In this document: positions 34,456 through 41,314 of the stretch, piece after piece
How the letters are laid out: each line of letters starts with the position of its first letter
Position numbering within the stretch: the first letter of the stretch is position 1
From: Actinosynnema sp. ALI-1.44
GTDB taxonomy: Bacteria; Actinomycetota; Actinomycetes; Mycobacteriales; Pseudonocardiaceae
Direction of reading: 5' to 3'
Length of the DNA stretch: 64,000 bases
NCBI RefSeq assembly: GCF_001984155.1
Contig: NZ_MTQO01000052.1
Span: 620,001 to 684,000 of the forward strand
Made by a program: the position numbers and the translations under genes
The notes under the pieces: model-generated
The model's input: only the letters and a program-made list of their open reading frames with translations
What the model was told of the DNA's origin: nothing
Database searches by the model: none

Positions 34456-35667
34456 TCAACCGGCAGAAGGATCACCAACCCGACCAAGGAACAACGGTGC
34501 CCCAGTGCCAGTATCCGTGATGACGAACAAGAAAGGGCGGTCAACAGTCACCTTGTAAGCCATCGGAGCCGACGTGGCAGCAACACCCACACCAGTGGCG
34601 GCGGCAGCCTCAGTCCCCTCCTCGTCAACCTGAACAAAAGTCTTGTGCTGCACCGTACTGATCACCAACCGGGTATCATCGGTGATCCCGCTGAAGTCCG
34701 CCCCCGGACTGAAGGCGGCAGGCATCCCGGCCCGAGACAAGGTCTCCGTCAACTCCATCGACGAGCGAGCGGTGAACCGAGGCATCGCCAACTCGACGGT
34801 CGCCGGGCGCACCTCCCCGAGCAGCGCGCCCATCCCCTTGCCACGCAGAACATCGACCGAAGCGGGCACGATCACCGAGAACGCCAGCTTCCCACCCTTG
34901 TAAGGCAGCGTGACCACCTGGTACCCAGGCCCTTCGGCGTACCCCACCTTCGCTTCCGGGTCCTTGTACGGGTCGTTGTGCATCATCGGCACAGTCACCG
35001 TCGACCCGTCCGCGCGGGTGAACTGCGCGTCGGCGGTCTTCGAACGCGGGAACTCCCGCGCCCAGGCGGCTTTCAGGTACAGCGCGTTGGTCAGGACGAG
35101 CCGGGTGTCCCTGTCGATCGCGTCAACCGGGAACAGGTCCGTGATCTTCCCCGCGGTCTGGTCGGTGACCGTCTTGTTGATCCGGTCACGCGCCTGGCCC
35201 GGATCAGCGAGGAAGTCCGCGTCGTTCATGGTCGTGCCGAACTGGTCCCGCAACGTGTCGCGGTACGCGGGCTTGAGGTTGAGGCCGCGCTGCGCCCACA
35301 CGGTGTTGGACACCTTCAGATCCGTCTGGTCGAAGGCAGGCAGTCTCGGCCGCGCACCGTCCGGCAGGTGCAGCACCTTGTTCATCTGCGCCGCTGTCTC
35401 CCCCACCGCGCCCGCGGCGACCATCTGCAACGCGAGCGACACGCTTACCGGTGACAGCACCAGGTTGGGCCGGTCGGCGAGCGTGGGCGCGGCGAGCAGG
35501 TCCAGGCCGAACGCGTCCGTGGCCTTGATCAGCGCCGACACGTCACCCTGCACCTGTTGCGCGACCGGCAGCGGCGGCGGGAGCGGTTCCTGGGGAGCCG
35601 GTTGCGTGCCACACGCCGTCACCACCAGGACCGCGCCGATCGCCAGTAGCCGCGCCGAGATCGTCAT
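34456..35667 (-). CDS. Serpin family lipoprotein
   Basis: 403 residues. The signal peptide ends in VVTAC with the lipidated Cys19, followed by a proline-rich linker. The rest is a full serpin: LVLSPVSVSLALQMVAAGAVG, VSNTVWAQ, LVLTNALYLKAAW and the C-terminal DRPFLFVITD. The hinge EEGTEAAAATGVG (residues 349-361) matches inhibitory serpins, and counting from P17 at E349 places P1-P1' at Thr365-Ser366. It likely traps an extracellular serine protease at the cell surface. It has its own upstream region and is followed by a convergent hairpin element. Confidence 0.93.
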   Translation of the reverse strand: MTISARLLAIGAVLVVTACGTQPAPQEPLPPPLPVAQQVQGDVSALIKATDAFGLDLLAAPTLADRPNLVLSPVSVSLALQMVAAGAVGETAAQMNKVLHLPDGARPRLPAFDQTDLKVSNTVWAQRGLNLKPAYRDTLRDQFGTTMNDADFLADPGQARDRINKTVTDQTAGKITDLFPVDAIDRDTRLVLTNALYLKAAWAREFPRSKTADAQFTRADGSTVTVPMMHNDPYKDPEAKVGYAEGPGYQVVTLPYKGGKLAFSVIVPASVDVLRGKGMGALLGEVRPATVELAMPRFTARSSMELTETLSRAGMPAAFSPGADFSGITDDTRLVISTVQHKTFVQVDEEGTEAAAATGVGVAATSAPMAYKVTVDRPFLFVITDTGTGAPLFLGRVGDPSAG

Positions 35668-35718
35668 GCCCGTTGGACGAGACTCGGCACGGCCATGGTT
35701 GCACGCGATTTCAGCGGC

Positions 35719-36552
35719 TCAGCCAGTGGGACTGACCTGCGCGATCGTGATCGGGACCTTGGGTCCGCCGTCCGGCCCACCGTCGGCGACTCCGCCTGCC
35801 GCGACCTTGTCGAGCACCTCTTTGCCCGAGGCGTCGAAGGTGCCGAGCACCGGGTAGTCCGGGGGGATCGTCGACGCCCCGTAGACGAGGAAGAACTGGC
35901 TCCCGTTCGTGTCCGGTCCGGCGTTCGCCACCGCCACGGTGCCTGCCGGGTAGGTCACCGCGCCCTGACTCGTCGGCGTGAGGTCCTTCGGGTTCTCGCT
36001 GGCGTACTCGTACCCCGGTCCACCCGATCCGGTTCCCGACGGGTCGCCGCACTGCAGGACCTTCAGCGAGTCGCTCGTCGTCAACCGGTGGCACTTCGTC
36101 CCGTCGTAGAACTTCATCTCCGCCAGGAACAGGAAGCTGTTCACCGCGCACGGTGCCTTCTCCCTGCCCAAGGTCATCGGGATGTCGCCCTCGCTGGTCT
36201 TCAGCGTGACCCGCACCGCTCCCGTCACCGCGACCTTGTCCGCGTCACGCGGGGTGCCCACGTTCTTCGACTGGCCACCGGACGCGGGCTTGTACTCGCA
36301 CGCCTTGGTGGCACCCGAGCCCGCCGGTGCGCCCGACGACGTGGTCGGCTTCCTGCTGGTCGTCGCCCGTTTGGTGGTGGACGGTTCGCTCGACCCGGCC
36401 GAAGCGACGCCTTCCACGTCGCCCCGACCGGGCACGAGGAGCGCGATGAGGACCGTGGCCACGACGACCACCACGATGGCCAGGACGCCGACGATGACCG
36501 GTGCCTTGGATTTCCCCGCGCCTGGTGGTTGCCCTGGCTGTGGATACGTCAC
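35719..36552 (-). CDS. Membrane-anchored cyclophilin-type peptidylprolyl isomerase
   Basis: 277 residues. A proline-rich cytoplasmic start (MTYPQPGQPPGAGKS) precedes one transmembrane helix (VIVGVLAIVVVVVATVLIALL), a Ser/Thr/Lys linker and the cyclophilin domain (GDIPMTLGREKAPCAVNSF, FYDGTKCHRL, GTVAVANAGPDTNGSQFFLVY, YPVLGTFD). This matches the PpiB-type enzymes common in mycobacteria and relatives. It would catalyse proline isomerisation in exported proteins. The canonical catalytic Arg of FHR is replaced by CHR context, so Arg is retained. Confidence 0.93.
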   Translation of the reverse strand: MTYPQPGQPPGAGKSKAPVIVGVLAIVVVVVATVLIALLVPGRGDVEGVASAGSSEPSTTKRATTSRKPTTSSGAPAGSGATKACEYKPASGGQSKNVGTPRDADKVAVTGAVRVTLKTSEGDIPMTLGREKAPCAVNSFLFLAEMKFYDGTKCHRLTTSDSLKVLQCGDPSGTGSGGPGYEYASENPKDLTPTSQGAVTYPAGTVAVANAGPDTNGSQFFLVYGASTIPPDYPVLGTFDASGKEVLDKVAAGGVADGGPDGGPKVPITIAQVSPTG

Positions 36553-36607
36553 GGGCCGTCCCTTCCGGATTTGTCCGTCGCTGCCGGACAGGGTACGGCC
36601 GCGCCGT

Positions 36608-37441
36608 TCAGGCCAGGAACCGGATCAGGTGACCGGCCACAGTAGAGGGTTGCTCCTCGGCGAGGAAGTGGCCGCACTCGGCGATCGCGTACCCGGTCAC
36701 GTCCTCGGCGTACTCCCGCCAGATGTCCGCCGTCGGCAGTTTGCCGAGCAGCCCGGTCTCGCCCCACATGGCCAGCACCGGCATCGCGAGCCTGCGCCCG
36801 GCGTCGGCTTCGTCGTGTTCGTCGTCGGCTGGGAAGGAGGCGCGGTAGTCGTCGAAACCCGCGCGCAGCGCGCCCGGTGCGGAGAACGCGCGGATGTACT
36901 CGTCCGCCGCGTCGAGGCCTTGCCGCTGGTACGTCCACCGCTCGAAGAAGTAGCCCAGGTACGCCGCGATGTTCTGGCCGACGAGCAGTTCCGGCAGGTC
37001 CGGCTGCAGGTGGAACAGCCAGTGCCAGTAGCCACGGCCGACCTCGGCGTTCATCCGCTGCCACATGGCCCGCGTGGGAATGATGTCCAGGACCGCCAGC
37101 CGGGTGACCTGGTCGGGCCGGTCCAGTGCCCAGCGGTGCGCGACGCGGCCACCCCGGTCGTGCCCGACCACGCTGACCTGGTCGAACCCCAGTGTGCGCA
37201 CCAGTTCCGACACGTCCGCGGCCATGGTGCGCTTGTCGTAGCCGTCCCTGGGCTTGTCGGTACGACCGTAGCCGCGCAGGTCAGGGGCGATGACGGTGTG
37301 CTCCTCCGCCAAGGCTCCGAAGATCTTGTGCCAGCAGTGTGACGTCTGCGGCCAGCCGTGCAGCAGCACGACAGGCGGGCCGTCGCCACCGCGCAGGTAG
37401 TGCGTCCTGATTCCGTTGACTGTGGCCATCGCTGATTCCAT
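36608..37441 (-). CDS. Alpha/beta hydrolase, fluoroacetate-dehalogenase-like
   Basis: 277 residues, no signal peptide. The nucleophile elbow is GHDRGGR with Asp95 followed by Arg96 and Arg99, the two arginines that bind the carboxylate in fluoroacetate dehalogenase. Asp119 (VLDIIPT) lies 24 residues later and His140-Trp141 (YWHWLF) 45 residues later, the same spacing as in the Rhodopseudomonas enzyme; Tyr199 and the catalytic His258 complete the halide pocket and triad. Predicted reaction: hydrolytic removal of halide from a 2-haloacid. It is divergent from a CGNR regulator with a strong operator. A second ATG lies at 37429. Confidence 0.88.
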   Translation of the reverse strand: MESAMATVNGIRTHYLRGGDGPPVVLLHGWPQTSHCWHKIFGALAEEHTVIAPDLRGYGRTDKPRDGYDKRTMAADVSELVRTLGFDQVSVVGHDRGGRVAHRWALDRPDQVTRLAVLDIIPTRAMWQRMNAEVGRGYWHWLFHLQPDLPELLVGQNIAAYLGYFFERWTYQRQGLDAADEYIRAFSAPGALRAGFDDYRASFPADDEHDEADAGRRLAMPVLAMWGETGLLGKLPTADIWREYAEDVTGYAIAECGHFLAEEQPSTVAGHLIRFLA

Positions 37442-37449
37442 GGCGCCAT

Positions 37450-37497
37450 TTCTAACCCGCCAAGAGGGTTAGAATCAACCCCATGAGGGGGTTAGAA
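37450..37497. promoter_or_regulatory. Operator region: TTCTAACCC inverted and direct repeats
   Basis: A perfect 9-bp inverted repeat, TTCTAACCC (37450-37458) and GGGTTAGAA (37466-37474), is followed by another GGGTTAGAA at 37489-37497, 23 bases on. AACCCC/GGGGTT (37477-37482 and 37488-37493) adds a further dyad. All lie in the 63-base gap between the dehalogenase-like gene and the CGNR regulator, so it is probably the regulator's binding site and controls both. Confidence 0.65.
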
Positions 37498-37504
37498 TGA
37501 CGGA

Positions 37505-38047
37505 GTGGACTGGACCTTCGACGGTGGACGGCCGTGCATCGACCTCGTCAACACGCTCCGCAACCGCCACCTGGACGGCTACGAACTCCTCACCGACCCG
37601 ACCAAGCTGGCCGAATGGCTGGCGCTGGCCGGTCACCTGGAGCAGGGGCACCGCGTGACAGCGGAAGACCTCGCGCTGGCGATCCGGCTGCGGGAGGCCG
37701 TCGACCGGCTGACCAGGGGCACGGTGACGGCCGCCGACGTGAAGCTGGTCAACCAGGTCGCGGCCCAGATCCCGGTCCCCCAGCTGCGGATCGACGCCGG
37801 CGCGCCGCGCCGGGTCCTGCGGTCGTCAGCCGGGCCGGTACGAGCCGCGCTCGCCGAGCTGGCCGCCGACGCGATCGACGTCGTGACGACCGGTTCGCGG
37901 ATCCGCGTCTGCGCGTTCGACAACTGCGGCCTGCGGTTCCTGGACTCCTCGCCCCAACACAACCGGCAGTGGTGCTCGATGGCCCGCTGCGGCAACCGAG
38001 CCAAGGCCCGCGCGCACTACGCCCGGCGCAAGTCGGCCAAAGCCTGA
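37505..38047 (+). CDS. CGNR zinc-finger transcriptional regulator
   Basis: 180 residues starting at a GTG. The N-terminal ABATE domain begins DWTFDGGRPCIDLVNTL, and the C-terminal CGNR zinc finger has its cysteines in CAFDNCGLRF and WCSMARCGNRAKARAHYARR. Members are DNA-binding stress regulators in actinomycetes and proteobacteria. It is divergent from the dehalogenase-like gene and probably binds the GGGTTAGAA repeats. It converges with the protease gene. Confidence 0.93.
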   Translation: MDWTFDGGRPCIDLVNTLRNRHLDGYELLTDPTKLAEWLALAGHLEQGHRVTAEDLALAIRLREAVDRLTRGTVTAADVKLVNQVAAQIPVPQLRIDAGAPRRVLRSSAGPVRAALAELAADAIDVVTTGSRIRVCAFDNCGLRFLDSSPQHNRQWCSMARCGNRAKARAHYARRKSAKA

Positions 38048-38063
38048 CCACACGGGGCAACGA

Positions 38064-38966
38064 TCAGGCGCCGATCTGCTGGGTGATCCAGTCCGCGACG
38101 ACGTCGATGCGCGCGACGGTCTCCCGGCCGGGCTGCGGACACGTCGGGCCGTTGTTCACGATCGCGACGAGCGTCCCGGTGCGGTCGTCGTCGGAGGTGA
38201 AGAACGGGCCGCCGGAGTCCTGCTTGCACGGGCTGTTCTCGACGGTCTTCGGCACAACCGACTGGACCTCCAGCGTCGCCGAGTTGATCTTCGCCACGGT
38301 GAACTCGCCGCGTTTGAGGTGGTCGGACGGCTTGATCACGGTCGGTGAGAGCGAGCCCCACCCGGCGAACCGCAGTTTCTGGCCCGCCTTCGGCTTGACC
38401 TCGGACAGCCGCAGCGGCGTGACGTCCGTGACGGGAACGCTCAGCTTGACCACCGCCAGGTCGTTGACCCGCGACTGCCGGACGTCGACGACCTCGGCGG
38501 TGTGCCCACCGGGGTCGCTGTCCTTGAGCTTCCCGACCACCACCTTCATGGTGTACGGCGGCTTGCCGCTGACCGGGCGGTCCCGCACGTCGTGGAAGCA
38601 GTGCCCGGCCGTGACCACCCACTGCGGGGCGACCAACGAGCCGCTGCACGCGCCGCCGCGTACCCCACCGTCCGGCGTGGGGATGTCGTCCGAGGTCAGT
38701 TTGGCGTTGAACGGCAGCACCTGGTTCGCAGGCGGCGGAGCGGACTGCGGCGGCGGCGAGGGTGTCGTGGTCGTCGTGGCAGGCGCCGACCCAGCCGCCC
38801 CCTCCGGGCTCGAGTACATGTCACTGCCGCGTGCGGCCGATTGATCACCTGGAGTTCTCATTTCCCGGGCCAGTGCGTAGACGAAGGCGGTCCCAGCGCC
38901 GACAAGGACGGCCGCAGCGATCACCCAGAGACGTAACAGCGGCCGCCTTCGAGAACTCTTGCTCAC
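38064..38966 (-). CDS. Membrane-anchored trypsin-like serine protease
   Basis: 300 residues from the GTG at 38966; the frame extends 44 codons upstream in an atypical stretch. A short basic N-terminus is followed by one transmembrane helix (LWVIAAAVLVGAGTAFVYA), a Thr/Pro-rich linker and a trypsin fold. The catalytic triad is His122 (VTAGHC), Asp169 (VNDLAVVKL) and Ser251 (KQDSGGP). Residues 247 and 107 are cysteines that can form a disulfide. It would cut proteins outside the membrane. The serpin two genes away might act on such a protease, but that is speculation. Confidence 0.9.
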   Translation of the reverse strand: MSKSSRRRPLLRLWVIAAAVLVGAGTAFVYALAREMRTPGDQSAARGSDMYSSPEGAAGSAPATTTTTPSPPPQSAPPPANQVLPFNAKLTSDDIPTPDGGVRGGACSGSLVAPQWVVTAGHCFHDVRDRPVSGKPPYTMKVVVGKLKDSDPGGHTAEVVDVRQSRVNDLAVVKLSVPVTDVTPLRLSEVKPKAGQKLRFAGWGSLSPTVIKPSDHLKRGEFTVAKINSATLEVQSVVPKTVENSPCKQDSGGPFFTSDDDRTGTLVAIVNNGPTCPQPGRETVARIDVVADWITQQIGA

Positions 38967-39273
38967 ACAGTGATGTACGAACAAACCCGACCGTCGGTTG
39001 CGTGAATGGCGAGAATCCGCATGGATCTTGTGGCCCAGACCACGGATGCCCCGGCCCCCGCGCCTACTCGGCCAGTTCCGCGTCGTCGAGCCCGGCACCT
39101 TTCGTGCCGCCGACCATGGGAATCAGCCTACCGGGGCGGTGTACAGGACAAGTGTGCGCCGCTGAACCACTACACCATTTGGGTAAACCGGTTGTAACTG
39201 GATTATGGAATATGGAGATGATTGGTCACTCGGCGTGATTCCTGGAGCGGGTAGATCCATGAGCGGCAGGTCA
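38967..39273. other. Intergenic region without a supported gene
   Basis: 307 bases. A 17-codon ORF on the minus strand (39064-39117, MVGGTKGAGLDDAELAE) is the only reading frame of note and has no ribosome site. The part near 39185-39215 is A/T-rich for this genome. No hairpin terminator or convincing promoter was recognised. Confidence 0.5.
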
Positions 39274-39879
39274 TCAGTATGGCGCGCGGTCGGCAAGCCG
39301 TTGGGCGATGGCGGCACCGCGCGGCGTGGCATGCCATCCCTTCGACCGGCCGTGCCGGTTCTTGACAAGCAGACCGCGTTCGACGAGCGATTTCCCGCTG
39401 CGGCTGATCTGCGCCTCGTGCGTGCGGAGTTCGCTGACGATGTCCGCGCTGGTGATGTGCGGCCGCGCACAGACAAGCACCAGCATCCGCGCCGCCCACG
39501 AGTTCGGGTCGAGCGTGTCGGCGAGGTGGCTCTGCCGCGCCCGGTCCAGGCCGGCACGCGCGACCTCGGCCAGCGTGAGGAGCGCCATCTCCAGCTGGGC
39601 CGTCGGCCCGCCGGGTCGCAGGCGCACCGCCGCCGCACGCATGATCTCGAGCGCCTGGTGCAGGTTGGCGGCGTCCGCCAGCAGCGTGGCGTCGACGAGC
39701 CAGCGGCTCACCGCCGCCGCCCACCGGGCGACCGTCGTGTGCTCGCCGAGGACCTTGCCGTCGCCGGACTCCTGCCTGAGCAGGTCAGCCCAGACCTCGA
39801 GGCCCTGCTCCAGGCCTGTCGACGACTGCGTGGCCGTGTCCGGACCCGCTGGAGACGTGCCCGTCCTGCTGGCGACCAT
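39274..39879 (-). CDS. Winged-helix (MarR-like) DNA-binding protein
   Basis: 201 residues. The first ~125 residues are helical and contain no recognisable domain. The C-terminal ~70 residues form a winged helix: ARMLVLVCARPHITSADIVSEL, AQISRSGKSLVERGLLVKN, WHATPRGAAIAQRL. It starts 36 bases from the divergent nitrilase-fold gene and is likely its regulator, sharing promoter DNA. No ligand-binding residues are evident. Confidence 0.8.
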   Translation of the reverse strand: MVASRTGTSPAGPDTATQSSTGLEQGLEVWADLLRQESGDGKVLGEHTTVARWAAAVSRWLVDATLLADAANLHQALEIMRAAAVRLRPGGPTAQLEMALLTLAEVARAGLDRARQSHLADTLDPNSWAARMLVLVCARPHITSADIVSELRTHEAQISRSGKSLVERGLLVKNRHGRSKGWHATPRGAAIAQRLADRAPY

Positions 39880-39915
39880 TCGCGACCACCGCCCATCGTC
39901 AAGGAAGTGTTAAGT

Positions 39916-41307
39916 ATGGATCCGGCTGACGCTTATGTCAAGCTCTACGACTTGCTTCGAGCCGTCGACGCGAGCGTGTTGAGCGACTGGTCGGACAGCG
40001 AGCACGTCGGCGAGATCGCGGATCAGGTCCGGCTCTGCGTCGAACGCGACGGCAACCTTTCGGAACAACTGCTGCCGGACCCGCTGATCGAAAGCCCAGG
40101 GGTGTTCGGCGTCCTGCTGGGGCTCGACCTGGCGCTGCTGCACGCCAGCAAGGAAATGGACAGCCTGGCCTTCAACCCGCTGGACCGGTTGCGCACCAGG
40201 CTGACGTTGACCGGCAGGCTGAACGACCAGACCAGCGGTTTCCTGATGTTCAAACGGGCTTCGTCGCTGCGCCCGAACGAGGACCCCGAACACCTGGACG
40301 ACTTCCTGAACCTGATCCGCGTACCCGGATACGAAAGCGCGGATCTGAACGTGCACTTCGTCCCCGAGCTGTACGACCTGCCGGACATGGAAGCGATCGT
40401 GGACGCCGGGGAACTCGGCTCACCGCCCCCGCTGACCGTGGCGCAACTGCCCTTCCTCGCCGAGCCCGAAGACGTGGAGTGGAAGACGATCAACGCCCGG
40501 AGCGCCTTCTACACGACCGCACCGGTGAGCGAGCGCCTGCTTCCGCATCTGAGCCAGGCGTTGAGGGCGCTCGACGAGAGTGGCGCGGTACTGGGCGTTC
40601 TGCCCGAGGCGAGCCTGGACGACGCCCTGCTCGACAAGTGGTGCGAGCTGCTCGAAGCGACGCCCCGGCCGGACGGCGGGCTGTTGACGTGGATCCTGCT
40701 CGGCAGCGGACCCGTGCGGAGCGTCGGGCCGTCGCTGCAAAGCAGTCGTCCGCCCAACCGCGCGGTCCTGGTGCACCGCTCGGGACGGTCGCGCCTGCTG
40801 CTGACCCAGGACAAGCAGTTCGGGTTCGCGTTCACAGTGGACAAGCAGCACGAGTACCGGGTGGGTCTCGGTGACGTCAAACGAGACGAGTTCATTCCCC
40901 ACGTCCACCAGCTGAACCTGCTCGAGTCCCGGCTCGGCCGGTTCGGCGTGCAGATCTGCGAGGACCTGGGACGACCGGAACGGCACCACTCGGTGACCAC
41001 CGCGGGCGTGACCCACCTGGTCGTGCCGGTGCTGGCGGCCTCGATGTGGAACCAGGGCTGGCAGGCCAGGGCAGGCGAGACGCTGGGAGTTCGCTGCGGG
41101 ATGAAGGTCGTGGTCAGCAACAGCCTGGCCATTCACCGGTTCTTCAACGAGATGCCCGCACCGACGTTGCTCGTCGTGTCCGGTCCCCTCGGGACGCAGG
41201 ACCACTACCTGCGTTCCGAGGAGATGGTCAGGGTCTACGCCAACGTCAACGGCAAAACCATGGACGCACGGGAAGACGCCCTCCGCCCCCGCACAGCCGA
41301 GTGGTGA
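39916..41307 (+). CDS. Carbon-nitrogen hydrolase (nitrilase superfamily) protein with unknown N-terminal domain
   Basis: 463 residues, ATG preceded by AAGGAAG at a spacing of 8. Residues ~215-430 fit the nitrilase fold with a plausible Glu-Lys-Cys triad: E231 (LGVLPEASLDD), K300 (TQDKQFGF) and C348 (GVQICEDLGRP). The C-terminal SNSLA region matches the usual SNR strand. Residues 1-210 are helical, with no signal peptide and no domain I recognise. It probably hydrolyses an amide or nitrile, or acts as a glutaminase. It is divergent from a winged-helix gene and converges on the 5'-nucleotidase. Confidence 0.78.
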   Translation: MDPADAYVKLYDLLRAVDASVLSDWSDSEHVGEIADQVRLCVERDGNLSEQLLPDPLIESPGVFGVLLGLDLALLHASKEMDSLAFNPLDRLRTRLTLTGRLNDQTSGFLMFKRASSLRPNEDPEHLDDFLNLIRVPGYESADLNVHFVPELYDLPDMEAIVDAGELGSPPPLTVAQLPFLAEPEDVEWKTINARSAFYTTAPVSERLLPHLSQALRALDESGAVLGVLPEASLDDALLDKWCELLEATPRPDGGLLTWILLGSGPVRSVGPSLQSSRPPNRAVLVHRSGRSRLLLTQDKQFGFAFTVDKQHEYRVGLGDVKRDEFIPHVHQLNLLESRLGRFGVQICEDLGRPERHHSVTTAGVTHLVVPVLAASMWNQGWQARAGETLGVRCGMKVVVSNSLAIHRFFNEMPAPTLLVVSGPLGTQDHYLRSEEMVRVYANVNGKTMDAREDALRPRTAEW

Positions 41308-41314
41308 CATGCCG

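Noticed and set aside
38042-38069. GCCTGA/TCAGGC inverted repeat between the CGNR and protease genes
   Set aside because: Only 6 bp with a 16-base loop and overlapping both gene ends; too weak to call a terminator.
39064-39117. A 17-codon minus-strand ORF that could be a leader or RiPP-like peptide
   Set aside because: No ribosome site, no maturation enzyme nearby, and the frame is open well upstream, so the ATG is not special.
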